A stretch of 64,000 nucleotides of DNA, taken from Paramacrobiotus metropolitanus (taxonomy: Eukaryota; Tardigrada; Eutardigrada; Parachela; Macrobiotidae). The first letter of the stretch is position 1. The number at the start of each line of letters is the position of its first letter. Where the stretch lies: assembly GCF_019649055.1 (NCBI RefSeq), contig NW_026570397.1, positions 62,001 to 126,000 on the forward strand, written 5' to 3'. The notes beneath the pieces were generated by a model. The model worked only from the letters and a program-made list of their open reading frames with translations, made no database searches and was not told the DNA's origin. Made by a program: the position numbers and the translations under genes. This document shows, one piece after another, positions 35,769 through 47,000 of this stretch.

Positions 35769-37212
35769 GGCCAATGTCAAAAGGAGGAAGGAAATTTTAG
35801 AGGAAGGAAATTTTGTGTGGTCAAAAGGAGGAAGGAAAATTTTAGAGGAAGGAAATTTTCCGGGGTCAAAAGGAGCAAGGAAATTTTTCGGGTCAAAAGA
35901 GGAAGGAAAGTTTCACAAAATTTCAATGGTATAATAAATTTTTTTGACGAATGAAATTTTTATAACCGGTAGCGTTTCGAAACATGTGGAACCGCTTTCC
36001 ACGAAAAAGAACAAGAAATTCAAATCAAAACACGAAACAACAAAAAATTATGAAAAAACAGACGCAAAAAAAGCAAGAGCATTTGCTTTTGCTTAAAGAG
36101 CGCTTTTGCTTAAGACAATTGCTTGTCCTCCGAATTGTGAAAACCAAAATACTGTATGTAAATACCACAGAAACATTTTTGCTTATGCCGTTCGTGCGTC
36201 TTCATCGCCGCTATCATCGTAAGTTTCGTAACCTTCCATGTTGCTGCTAGATGACTGTGCCGTTTTGTAGAAAAATAAAAAGGAAATGTGTATAATTCTA
36301 TGCATAGCCATAAACTGCCCATAATGCGCTCCCTTCCGCACCCACTTAGGCTACAGGCACCCCTTTTCTTGACGATCTAACATGGCCTGATCTAGCAATG
36401 TTAGATCGTCAAAAAAATCTTTGTAAACTAAAAATCTTTGTAAACTAAAAACCTTTGTCAGTCCTCTGGGGAAAAAACTAAAAACAGGTGCCTATATTCC
36501 GCGGAAAAAATGCGGTGAGAATTAAATAATACAAAAGGGTAAAACCGGACGCAAAAGGCAAAAGGGGCACCTATAAGAAATGCGGGTAAAAGGGGTGCTG
36601 ATCGTCTCACCCAGTTAAAAATCTTAATAAAACAATTAGTTTTTCATTTTAAGTGTTTCTAAGAATTGCACAACGATATCCTTTACGAAGCAAAATGTTT
36701 CTTGAGAAATGATGCTTTGCGCCAATTGCACCCATGTGCGTCGCCGCTTTTGCTCGTCCACCGGCTAGACTGCAGCCGTCAGCTGCGTCGGTCTGAACAT
36801 GGGAAAGCTTGGTTATTTTGAAGAGTGTCAAAGGAATCAGACAAGATCACACTTCGGTGGCATTGTAAAGGGCTTTTGTCCAAAAATTTGCCTGTCCCTT
36901 ACTCAGGCTTCAAGCGCATTGCCCGAATTACGGTAAAGTGCATTATTACATATTTCTCAGTGTTCGTATTAATCGTATCAAATACAGAAGTTGTAAGAAA
37001 TTTTAATGTAACAAAAACAGATCTTTTTGTATTAATTTTTGTTTTAAACAGATAATTTTTTCCCACAAAAATTTCTTTCCTCTTTTTGACCAGAAAAATC
37101 TCCTTCCTCCTTTTGACCCCCCAAAATTTCCTTCCTAAAAATTTTCCTTCCTCCTTTTGACCACACAAAATTTCCTTCCTCTAAAATTTCCTTCCTCCTT
37201 TTGACATTGGCC
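35769..37212. mobile_element. nonautonomous DNA transposon, 1,444 bp, 8-bp target-site duplication
   Basis: Terminal inverted repeats of about 150 bp begin GGCCAATGTCAAAAGGAGGA at 35,769 and end with the reverse complement at 37,212. Each is made of tandem variants of a GGTCAAAAGGAGGAAGGAAA unit. The element is flanked by a perfect TCCAGCGG duplication (35,761-35,768 and 37,213-37,220). The 1.1-kb AT-rich interior has no transposase-like frame and holds a 15-bp inverted repeat (TTGACGATCTAACAT, 36,369-36,383 with 36,398-36,412). An 8-bp duplication fits hAT, Merlin or P-type elements; the terminal bases do not decide which. Confidence 0.85.
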
Positions 37213-37220
37213 TCCAGCGG

Positions 37221-38449
37221 CACACCACGACGCGCTGAATGCACGGAATGCGGCCCATGCCGCAGTCGGCTAGGGGCAGTGAGAACCTACGACATCCTGA
37301 GTACACCGCCCGAAAGTTAGCGTCCTGAGTCCTCTCGTTCTTAAGGAAGACTTCTTTTGTATTTGTTGCAAGAGTTCTGCTTCGGCAATTTAGGCTTGTA
37401 GACTTATTACCCAGCTATTATGTTAATATCTGTGTAATACGTGATATGACTGTTGATTATCCCATCGCTGCAGTTGTGATTGTCAGGAAACCAGAAAGTG
37501 CAAAGCAAGAAACTATCCTGTGTTTCATGTGTTTTCATTACTCGAATTCGTCTATTGTACTCTGTAGTCTGTACAAAACACAAAAACCCAAAACGCTTCA
37601 AACCATAACATTAAAGTAAATCGGTTGAAACTCATCGCGCAAACAAACCGTTTGGAGGCTAAAACGTGCACTAATCGTTTGACTGTAAAACTACATACAT
37701 AAACCAAGCTGATACAAAAATATGGACGCGAAGTGTATACGAAGTTAACACTGTTTTACCAATCGTAGTGCGATGGCTGATACGACGGTTTGTAACTTGT
37801 ACTACACTCCAAAAACTAGCCGTACTCCATGGAGTCCAAGTTCCTCGCGACACTTCCATGGCAGCACCACCTCCCGAAGGCATGATATCACTGATCCTAC
37901 ATGCTGCTTCCCAAATGTGCACTAAACTCACTCCTTCCCGCCAAGTTTGTGACGTCCTGAAGTGGGCTCACAAAACAAACGGATTGCTGTCAGCAAGACA
38001 ACCCAGGCACACTGCTACCGCAGTTGCCATGATAGACCAGACATGACAAAGAGCTCACAGAGGACAGAGCATTCTCGCGACATCAGTGCCACTGCACTAA
38101 GTCACAGTGATACAAGTTCAATTCTATTCTGAGCAATCAAAATCTAAGTTTGAAACACTCCCAATACGCATGTCGAATGTCAATTCGATGTCGTTGTCTC
38201 TGCCGCCAGTGCAACCGCTGTAGCGACAGCTACAGTGCGTTTTCGCAACAGCTCGCGCCTGGCTGAAGCGTAAACGGTAAGAACCAGCAACTCGAGTTCT
38301 GTGAAATCTTGTAAACAACGAACTCTCATCGATCCTTTCTCCTCAGAACGAATTGTTGATTGTTCTTTGATCCCCAATCCCAATTTTCTGATTTTGTTTC
38401 TTTTTCTGCGACATGTGCACTGTGGTCTCCTATCCCTGATTACCGAGCG
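37221..38449. other. intergenic, no gene recognised
   Basis: Overlapping open frames on both strands at 37,671-38,046 have no recognisable motif and no splice context. Nothing further is supportable. Confidence 0.4.
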
Positions 38450-38860
38450 ATGGACCGTGACGCTAGTATGAGCACTACAAGCAGCATCGCGGGCTCCTCC
38501 ACCACCAACGACATCATCCACCGTGCCACGGCGAGTGCGACGACCGCGCCAGTCACACGCACCGTCATTTGGCAGCGACCTGGCCCCGGTGTCGGCAGCA
38601 CCGATCGCCGTCGGGCCGAAATGAGGCAGAGTATGTACGAGGACCTGGCAGCCTACGGCAGTGTGGAGGGCGGACTGGATCCCCGTCAGTTGGCCAGCGA
38701 GCTGGAGACGTTGTGCTATTTAGAAGCCAGACGTCTGAATTTGATCTTCGTCCACCGTCTTCACCTTGTTCATCAGATCAGGGAAAACAGTGGCAGTCGG
38801 AAGCTGGCTTTAGATCTTCTCCTGGGCAACATGAGTTGCCAACAGTTTGCTACGTACGAG
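38450..38860 (+). CDS. probable first coding exon of an unknown gene (137 codons)
   Basis: The ATG at 38,450 starts MDRDASMSTTSSIAGSSTTN. The frame stays open through a Ser/Thr/Ala-rich, probably disordered N-terminus and a more ordered, helix-like half (LDPRQLASELETLCYLEARR, then VHRLHLVHQIRENS) up to a good donor (ACGAG/GTAAGC) in phase 0. Codon use here is GC-richer than the flanks, as in the two large genes. No downstream exon could be identified: an acceptor at 38,950 opens a 40-codon frame into low-complexity sequence but does not look coding. The gene may be truncated or have a distant second exon. I do not recognise the product. Confidence 0.45.
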
Positions 38861-40009
38861 GTAAGCTAGCTCATGGTATAAAAAACAGTAAATTCATCCT
38901 TCGTAAACATTTCGCGCTAACAAGGGTTTCTCTCTAATGTGGTCCAGTGCAGTCGTTGTATGCATACCAAACAAGGTTGAAATTACAGTACACTTTCACG
39001 ATTTCTCGTTTCACCTTCATTTCACTTTCGTTTTACAAAATCACGCGGACGAAATGTGAAATTGAAAGGAAGTGAAATGTGAAACTGCATGAAATGGTGA
39101 AATTGGAAATCGCTTGAAACGCATCGACAGTGGAAGAAACTAGCGCAGCTCACAATATTTCTGACATATCCCGCTTATTCAGAATACCTGTGTAACCGTT
39201 TAATCACATCATTTATTTATCCCGTTGCATGTTTTGGTATAACCGTTTCTGATGCAAATCCCTACATTAGGTTATTTAGGCAGCAGACTGCCAACTGCGC
39301 GTAGTCATTAATGTCGTAAAAACGTTTTTAGCAAAAACCGTTTTTCGTCCGCTTCTGGGGCACAGAATTCTGACAATGAGCATTTCAATAGATAGCCCAA
39401 ACGCACTAGCGCATTCAGATTCAATGTGACACAGAAATTATCCGTGCTTTAATAGGTAAGAGAACTCGGTCTGCCAAACTGGGATCTCGTGATGCGGATA
39501 AGCAAAATAAACATTTTAAAGCTAATTACATTGACAATTAAGGCTAACTGCAGAATAACGGAAGTTCTGACCTGACCAGGACAGTGTCAAAGGGCGCGCC
39601 ATATTACTCCTACATTTGTTGTCAAGTGCAGTCTACCGAGTACCCGGACTACTGGCGCAACATTCAACTGCCTGAAAAGCTGGCGCATCGATTCTTCGAC
39701 TGAAAAGCGCGAGCCACCGTCCTACCTTGCTCAACTTTGGACCGGAGTATCTAAACAGTATCTCGCTTGCAGTCAACCAGCTGTCTCCCAGACGTTCGCG
39801 AAGCACTGCGCTTGGCATTTTTTTGTTAAATGATTACTGGTCAGACTACAGAGTGGACCAGTTTATTTTTTCTTGCCGGAAAGTAAACACCGTGCAAAGG
39901 GCTAGCATGTTTTGTTTCGCGTGCGGTATGAGAAGTGTAAAGGGAAGAAATTAGTCGACGGTTAGTGCCACTCCTGTGATTATCAGCATTGCCGCGACGC
40001 ACGGCAGCG
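38861..40009. other. intron or intergenic
   Basis: AT-rich; includes a GAAATGTGAAA/TTTCACTTTC-type imperfect inverted repeat at about 39,000-39,110. No coding exon recognised. Confidence 0.4.
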
Positions 40010-40898
40010 ATGTCCAGCTCCAACCTGATCAGCGCGGCGGAGTTCGACCGGACCGGTTCGACCGGAGTAGTCCCCTTTCCTGCTGCAGGCTGTCCAAGAA
40101 GCGGACATCGGCAGTCGCGCGGAACTGGCGCTCTTCCCGGCCAACATCTACCACGAGAGCGAGGGCCTGCAGTACGTCGCCGAGATCGGCGGGTGCGCCG
40201 GCAAGGGCTACGAGGGCGGCGACTGCTACTACGGCCGCGGCTACATTCAGCAGACGCACATCTACAATTACCGCGACGCCTCGCAGGCCATCTTCGGCGA
40301 CAGGACGGAACGGAAACGGTTGCGCCCGCGGGCGGTAGTGCTAGCGGACAGAATCCGGGCGGCAATACCAGTCGCCAGAGTCCGACCGGCGGGGAGACGA
40401 CGTATGTAGTAAAACCTGAGGATTCTCTGTGGGAAATCGGGCCGAAATTCGGGACGACGTTCCAGCAGATCGCCAGCCACCATAACATCCCTGCAGCATA
40501 CACACCACCACCCGACGCTGATCCATCCCGGGATGAAGTTTGCAATCTGGGGCAGTCCGACCGCCACCAGAAGTGTGCCGCCTACATGGAGCGGACACCC
40601 TAACGCCGGCGGTCGGGAGAAGATCCAGGTGGTGCAGCCGGGAGATACCCTGTACGCCATCGGGCAGAACTACGGGGTCGATTTCCTGAAGATCGCCGCC
40701 GACAACCAGATCGCCGATCCCAGTGTCATGTTCCCGGTGATGAAACTTCGCATCGGCGACGGTCCGGCGGCACAGGGAATCACGCCAGTCGGCGGTGGAA
40801 ACGATGGGCGCCTCCCGGTGCTGGCCCGCGCTCAAGCTCTGACTCTGACCGCTCAAACTCTGACTCTGACTACTCAAAGTCTGGCTCTGACTGAATAA
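40010..40898 (+). pseudogene. GH19 chitinase-like plus two LysM domains, frameshifted
   Basis: The ATG at 40,010 gives MSSSNLISAAEFDR. The GH19 core then appears in another frame after an acceptor-like CTGCAG (40,088), with NIYHESEGLQYVAEIGG (the HES Glu fits the family's general acid), CYYGRGYIQQ and NYRDASQAIFGD. A G/S/T-rich linker and a first LysM domain (TTYVVKPEDSLWEIGPKF) follow in a third phase. That LysM switches frame again at an ACACCACCACC tract near 40,500, so its end (LIHPGMKFAIWG) and a second LysM (IQVVQPGDTLYAIGQNYG) read in the original frame to a stop at 40,898. GH19 enzymes cleave chitin, and LysM domains bind N-acetylglucosamine polymers. Only about 35 bp separates the first segment from the core, too short for an intron, which suggests a deletion. 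The gene is broken as it stands. Confidence 0.65.
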
Positions 40899-41062
40899 CC
40901 TAAGAATAACTTAAGAAACCTAAGAAACCTAAGAAACCTATTAAGAAACCTAAGAAACCTTCAGAGTCAGAGTCAGACTTTGAGCGGTCAGAGTCCGACT
41001 TTGAGTAGTCAGAGTCAGAGTTTGAGTGGTCAGAATCAGAGTCAGAGTCAGAGTTGGAGTCT
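40838..41062. repeat. imperfect palindrome of CTGACTCTGA repeats with AAGAAACCT tandem core
   Basis: The left arm (40,838-40,890) is made of GCTCAAACTCTGACTCTGAC units and encodes the LT/QT-rich end of the LysM pseudogene. The right arm (40,962-41,062) holds the reverse complement (CAGAGTCAGAGTTTGAG units). The centre is a tandem run of CCTAAGAAA. Confidence 0.75.
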
Positions 41063-41344
41063 AGGCCTCAGGTAAACGGGAACGCGTATTACGTGAAATG
41101 TCGTCATATTCGCCTTTTTGATTTTGTGATCCATGATTTTCTGCGTTTCCGACGCGTTGCAGTTTCGGTAAGTTGCCGAGCTATAACAGGTGATGGCAAC
41201 TTTGGCAAGCAATGCTATGGGGGTGGATCACTGGTTATGGCTGTATTTTGCCTGTCTAAGCTCGGACTGCGAAGACGTTTTGAGTTGTGCCCTCTAGTGA
41301 TTCTCATCAAATTGGACCATGGCTGGTTTTTGATGGTTAAGAAA

Positions 41345-41545
41345 AGTCTAAGGCTATTTAGCCCCAGTACTGCCTAATGGGGGCGGAGCAGCTGGTTGGC
41401 TATTTTGCCCCAGTCTGGGGTTGGATAACCTATTGGCTATTTTACCCCAGTTCTCCGTATGAGCAGCCAGACGGCTATTCAGCCCCGGTCTGGGGGTGGA
41501 TTTCCTTTCAGGCCTTCGGCTATTTTGCCCCATACCAGTCCGGCT
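41345..41545. repeat. degenerate repeat array, TTGGCTATTTTGCCCCAG units
   Basis: Five spaced copies of GGCTATTTWGCCCCAG/GGCTATTCAGCCCCGG, each followed by a GGGG/TGG-rich stretch. Related units occur at 42,490-42,700 and inverted at 44,940-44,995. Confidence 0.65.
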
Positions 41546-42489
41546 GATTGGTTGCCAAAAACAAGATGCCTTAAAGTGTGTTGGCTAGAGGAAAAAGTGT
41601 TCACACAAAGAACTCATTCTAGGTAACGCAATCTTTAATTGCAAAATTTAAGTTTTTGCTGAAAGCTCATAGACGAGGTGAAACTCTAGAAATTTCCGCA
41701 AAGTCACCATATTTTGCGAGTTTTTGGGGAAATCGTCTATATCCGCCATCTTCGCCGTATTGCTGACGATCTGGAATAAATTCGCTACATTGCTGCAAGG
41801 GTGTTGTCCAGATGGTGTTCTGTTCCTGTCTTTTGCTGTCGGAGAGGCCCTGAATGCTTGCATCGACATATCGTCCGTCGGAAGTTTCCACTGTGATGGA
41901 TCCTGGAAAAGTGACGGCAGGGGTTGCTTTTGGTTCCTCTACCTGGACTCCATGGGAGCTGCATCATTGTCATTACTTATTGTTCGCTTAAAGAGAATGC
42001 TTCAGCGGTGCTGTATTTGCTAAGGAATGGTAATAGTTAGGTTGCGTTTTGCGCGGCCTTAAGATTAACGGCATAATTAACAATATTAGCGCTCACCACT
42101 GAAGAATTTCGAGATTTTCAACGGACAAGAATCTGTGACTAAAAAACTGCGATAAGGATAACCGTTGTGACTGGCTTATTTTTCAGTGATGCACGATTCG
42201 TGCCGTCTGTGCACACACCCACAATCTCGACAATATCGCGAATCAAAATATCTTCTCTTGAGTAGATATTTCAGCCAAATCTCGATAATCCACGATAATC
42301 TCGTACAACTCAACACAAGCACAACATCAGCTGCCACAATTATCGGTACGTCTCACGATAAGCTGCAACATGAAAATGCATGAATCATGAATAACGTGAA
42401 GCTATTGGAAATTTTTTTCATGTGTCAGAGATTATGGTTTTGGTTGTAATGTCGCAGATCTACAGCCGTGTTTGATGGTGAGCGCTACT
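41546..42489. other. intergenic, no gene recognised
   Basis: Open frames on both strands near 41,650-42,020 lack any motif. Nothing else supportable. Confidence 0.4.
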
Positions 42490-42700
42490 AATAAAGCCTT
42501 TTAGGCTATGGCTATTTTGCCGCAGTATCACAATAGGGGTCTAAATTGCCCTCAGACTATTTTGGAGCACACTGCGCCGGAATAGCCAGTTGGCTATTTT
42601 GCCGCACTATGGTGGGCGAAATAACTTATTGGCTATTTTACCGCACACTGCGTTAAAACAGCTCGTTAGCCATTTTGCCGCACTACGGACGGGAAATGGA
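42490..42700. repeat. repeat array, TTGGCTATTTTGCCGCA units
   Basis: At least four copies of a GGCTATTTTGCCGCA-like unit spaced about 50-70 bp apart, each followed by an ACTGCG or CTATGG box. It is the GCCGCA variant of the array at 41,345-41,545. Confidence 0.65.
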
Positions 42701-42793
42701 TAATTATAATAAGAGACACTCGGTAATAAGGGGCATCTCTGCCAACACATTCCCTTAAACTGCCGCACTAGTTATTGGTTTCCTCGGCATCAG

Positions 42794-42830
42794 ATTGCCC
42801 GCACTGACAACCAGTGCGGGCAATTTTTTT
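42794..42830. repeat. GC-rich hairpin followed by a T tract
   Basis: A perfect 13-bp stem (ATTGCCCGCACTG / CAGTGCGGGCAAT, loop ACAAC) is followed directly by seven T. It looks like a bacterial intrinsic terminator, but in this eukaryotic repeat context it more likely marks the end of a mobile element. Confidence 0.6.
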
Positions 42831-42986
42831 GTCAGCCATAACGAACTAACACCAGACTGATATTAGTCATTCATTGCGACATTTGCGTAATGCGCGTCTG
42901 TAACCGTCTAAATGACCGGCGGTCGTTTTGGACGGTTACACACGTTTGTAGCCAGCTGACACTTTAGTTAGACCGCACTTAAACGG

Positions 42987-44800
42987 ATGGAACACCCTAC
43001 GGACACGCATGGACAGCAACCTAAAGAAGGGCGAGCATCACAAACGCGCCCGCTCGGTAAACCGGGCGTCCCGGTGGACACCGCGGACCAAGCCGAGCCG
43101 GTGAACCCACAATCTGGAGAAACGAATAGCGGAAACCGTAGTGGGTGGATCGTAACCCGGCACGGCTCCCAGATCACCCGGCCCGGATGGAGCGGACCAG
43201 CTTACATCAACGGTCACTCGGCAGAGTTCAACCGAGAGCTCAGTCGATCGATTGACGGGCGAGTCGACCATACCGTCGCCGGGCGACACTGTTCGAGCCG
43301 GATTTGTATCACTGTCTCTAGTAGACGGCAGCCCGAAATCGACACCAAAGGCGGTCAAAATTCGCCCCGAACGAGCGGGTATTTCAGACGCCGGTAGGAC
43401 AGCAGTTCCAGAAACTTAGCGGGCCGCCGGACCAGGTTCATGGCACGACAGACAGACAATCGGCGCATCTGTGAGTCCAGCTATCGGCTCATCAGCCGCC
43501 CGGTACAAGACCGACCGCATGAAGGCAAGCTGGGCGGAAAAGGATGCGACAATTAACACCCTGAAAACGGAGAATGCGGACATGGCAGAAGTTACCAACC
43601 GACTCCAAAAACGGGCGGACACTTTCGTGAACGAGGGGGTCTGCCTTAGGCAGGAGTGCAGCAAAAGAACCGAAGCGTTAGAGACGCTACAGCGACAGCT
43701 TCGGACGGAAACGAAAGAAGGGACGCGTACCAAGAAAAGCTCGAAAAATCTATGGTCGAGTCGACCGTGTTCATCGCACTGACCGTCAAAGAGGCAGCGC
43801 TCCGACTTAGCCGGGTTGCTGTCCATGCTGCAATAAGCCCGTGTGCATTACGGCCTGCTGATACATCCGGCCGATCAGCTGTCCAGATTTCATCCTTCAG
43901 TATTGCATCATGCCGGACAGCTGTCCCGGCGAGAATCGCCGGGGCGCGAAGCGCCCTGGTCGACGGGATGACCAGGCCGATGCCGACTGAGACCAACGAC
44001 ACGACCGGAAAGAGAAACTGAGAGGCCGGGCCGATGTCGATCGGATTTGACACTACGTTAGCAAATCGAATAATCAAATCGGCAACTGGAATATCCGGGG
44101 TGGTTGCTTTGGGGATCCTGGCGGAAACCATCAGAGAATGCCCCCAATGCGCTAGCTGCTGCCGTCTTCGACTCAGCATCCGCCGCCAACGGTGCAGCCA
44201 GGATCCATGGGTGCTCCTCTTTATAAGCAACAGCAGCTTGGGAAATTAGGCGCTCGTGTATACAGGACGACGGCGATAGCGGCTGTGCCGTTCCCGGCTG
44301 TGCCGTTGCCGGCTGTGCCATTCCCGGTATCCTTTCCAAAACGTGATGACCGAGCTGACGTAAATTGATAGGTAAATCTATCCGACGGTTTTATGTGCAG
44401 AACGGCCAACTGGATGTAGCCGTCATGAATAAACCGGAATGAAGCCTTTTCCGGCTTCGCAATCGAGTGCTACAAGAACCATTCGACCTTCGAGCGTGAA
44501 GAAAGCAAGCCCGTCAATGAATGACTGGATGATTTGGCTACCGATTTGCGAAATGCAAGCAGGCTGACGCTACACCGCAGATGAGCAACCAAATCTACCG
44601 CTGGGGCAAGAAACGCCGGAGCAGTGCTTCGAAGTGATGATGAACATAAAATCACGTGGCGGTATCCCAGAACAGCTGGCGGAACACCACGAAAACAAGC
44701 AGCATGAAAATGCCCATCTGGAGCGATTTGCACCGGGCCTGATGGTTGTAGCGCTGTATTTTATGGTTTCACCCGAGCAAAACTCGTAGGTTGACATGTA
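42987..44800. other. unassigned region with decayed coding-like frames
   Basis: It lies between inverted GGCTATTTTGCCGCA-type repeats (42,490-42,700 and 44,940-44,995) and may be the interior of one unknown element. Plus-strand frames at 42,987-43,397 (contains TRHGSQITRPGWSGP) and 43,471-43,782 (coiled-coil-like, MKASWAEKDATINTLKTENA) are open. A minus-strand frame at 43,646-44,230 has a hydrophobic stretch. The GC content is higher than in the flanks. None matches a family I can name, and the plus-strand coiled-coil frame seems to shift near 43,720. An imperfect stem around CAGCAGGTTC/GAACCTGCTAG lies at about 44,795-44,834. Confidence 0.3.
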
Positions 44801-44939
44801 GCCAGCAGGTTCATAAGAACCTGCTAGTTACATGCAATCTGACCAAAACAAACAATCCCCCTGTTTTACAGAACTTCCGTCACTTTACCTTACAGAGCTC
44901 ATTAAAAGTGCGCGGCGAGACGGGCTGCAATAACGGTGT

Positions 44940-44995
44940 GGCAAAATAGCCAACTCGCTACTTAGCCGCAAACACTGCGGCAGAATAACCACTTC
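44940..44995. repeat. inverted copy of the TTGGCTATTTTGCCGCA repeat
   Basis: TGTGGCAAAATAGCCAAC followed by a TTAGCCGCAAACACTGCGGC stretch. It is in opposite orientation to the array at 42,490-42,700. Confidence 0.55.
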
Positions 44996-45264
44996 GATAA
45001 GTTTAATCTTTAGTAATCTGTGTTTGATGACGGTTTTAGAGCAGGATTTATACGCACGGTAAAAATGACCACTACCCCTTCCCCTTAATCTCCCCTTAGG
45101 CAGTTACCGACACATCAAAAGATTCAAATTTTAGTATTCCTGAATCCGCATTAAAAAGTTACACCATAAACATGCAAAGAGAAAAACCTAACGATGCACA
45201 TAAGTATTTTCGACCGGAGCGTAGCGAAGGTCCTCTATATTCAAAACAAACGCATTCGTTGATT

Positions 45265-45750
45265 TCTGTCCGTTACGAAAACTCGTTACGGAAGTTCGTT
45301 ACGAAAGTTTGTTACGGAAGTAACACTATGACGTCATACAGCTGACCGCTATGACGTCACCGCTGCCCTGGCGTATGACGTCATTGTGTTTCCCGCGAAC
45401 AGGGTGCATACACAGCGGTACTGCAACTTTAGGTTTCGTTACTTTACAGAAAATCGTTACGAAATAGCGCTATCAGCGCATTTACACTACAATGCCACTG
45501 CTCACTGCGGTGTTTTTGCGGGCTTATTAAAGTCAAACAAAGTCAATCAGCTGATCACTGCGACGTCATCGACGCAGTTATCGCGCTGCGCTTTTTGGCT
45601 GGTGCGACGCATTATGTATATATGATACGCAACGGTACTGCAACTTTAAACCCTGTCCGTACGGAAGTTTATTGCAAAATAATGCTACGTCATCGCATTT
45701 AACCGCTACGATGCTTTTGCTGCCTGCCGTGTTGTTGCGGGGCCTTTGCA
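45265..45750. repeat. CGTTACG tandem run, TGACGTCA palindromes and a tandem duplication
   Basis: CGTTACGRAAGTT-like units repeat at 45,270-45,323. Three perfect TGACGTCA palindromes (CRE-like) follow at 45,329, 45,352 and 45,376. A block of about 110 bp beginning CGGTACTGCAACTTTA near 45,415 recurs, diverged, near 45,635. Confidence 0.65.
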
Positions 45751-45888
45751 GTGCTGGAGTTTTTTTCTGTCCGCTTGTTAAGTTGTACCAACTGGCGTTA
45801 TAGCCTAAGCATTAGTCTCCCCCTCCGCCGTCGCTTCGTGAAAACAGAGAAACCCGCGGTTTTACTAAAGAGAATTGACCCGATAAAT

Positions 45889-46553
45889 TGTGCCAAACTC
45901 GGGTAAAAGAACAAAAACATTAACTTTCGCTCACTTCAAAACACCTGTTTGCGCTGTTTTATGACAATGTGTAGCGAAATAAGTTGTATAAGTACATTGG
46001 CATAAAAACCAGTTGTGCGCGCAACATTCTGCCTTTTGGTGAGTTATGGCTGAGATAATATTCCAAAATGTTAAACGGAAGCAGGTGTAATAAGAATCTT
46101 ATTTTACAGCGATCTCTCACATTTTGCACAAAAATGCATAAAAACATGAAGATTGTTTTGACACTGAGCCGGAATTTTGGCTTTTTTTCGATTTTAAAAC
46201 GTATTTCAAAATTTCGGTTTCAAACTCGAAAAACTTCATGGAAGTTTGGTTTCGTACTAAAACGATCTTTAGACTTATGTGCGATCTTGGGCAAAAAAAG
46301 GAGATCGGTCTATAATGAGGCTTTTGGTTCACCTTCTTGCTTCAGAAATCTTCAAAATTTTATTTTAGTCATAACTCCCCAACCGAATGCTTTGCGCACA
46401 AACGGTTTCCACGTCGTAGTAAACAGATCATTTGGCTACCGAAGACAATAAAACGATACAAATAAGCTTTTAGGAGTGCAGGAGAGCAAAAGTTTTCGTT
46501 CATGCACCCGTATTTGGTGAAACGTACCAGGTCATTTCCGTTATTAAAACGTA
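45889..46553. repeat. diverged copy of the foldback MITE family
   Basis: The left arm has GTGCGCGCAACATTCTGCC and the right arm GAATGCTTTGCGCACAAACG. These match the AACATCCGGTTCG/GCGCGCACAAACGG blocks of the 7,107-7,817 element, with the same outer ACTTTCGCTC and ATTTGGTGAAACGTACCAGG segments. The AT-rich centre also corresponds. No duplication at the ends was identified. Confidence 0.6.
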
Positions 46554-47000
46554 ATTATACACTGAAATTCATACACTGAAGATACACTTCAGTGTATAAT
46601 GAAATTCATTCATTATACCCTGAAGTTCTACCGCAAACTTAGATTTTGAGCCTTTTTGAACGTTTCTTCCAAACGTTATTTCTTAAGTACATTCAGCTAC
46701 CAGCAAATTTGGAAGTTCGCACTAAAAGAAAAATAATTTCTTTACGTACGCCCACGATATTCTGTACTTGTGCGAACTGTGCCGTCACTGCAGCGGACAT
46801 TTTCTTAAGTCACGCTCCGGTCTGTCAATGCACGCAAAAGTGCATTTTTCTAGTTAAATTGTTTTGGCAACTGCCCGCGTGTGATGGAGCAGAGCTTGTA
46901 AAGCCCGATATATGTCAGTTAGGTATCACCGTGAACAAATTTTTAACAAATTTTACAACAAATTAAATAATCATGCTCAATAAACACCTTTAGAGCTGTC

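Noticed and set aside
33225-40898. Frameshifts as sequencing errors
   Set aside because: The two large genes in the same window (over 12 kb of CDS) have none, while breaks here cluster in repeats of single genes and come with stops and deletions.
42794-44800. Bacterial contamination or transferred operon, suggested by the terminator-like hairpin and higher GC
   Set aside because: No recognisable bacterial gene, no ribosome-binding-site context, and the flanking repeat family also occurs outside the region.
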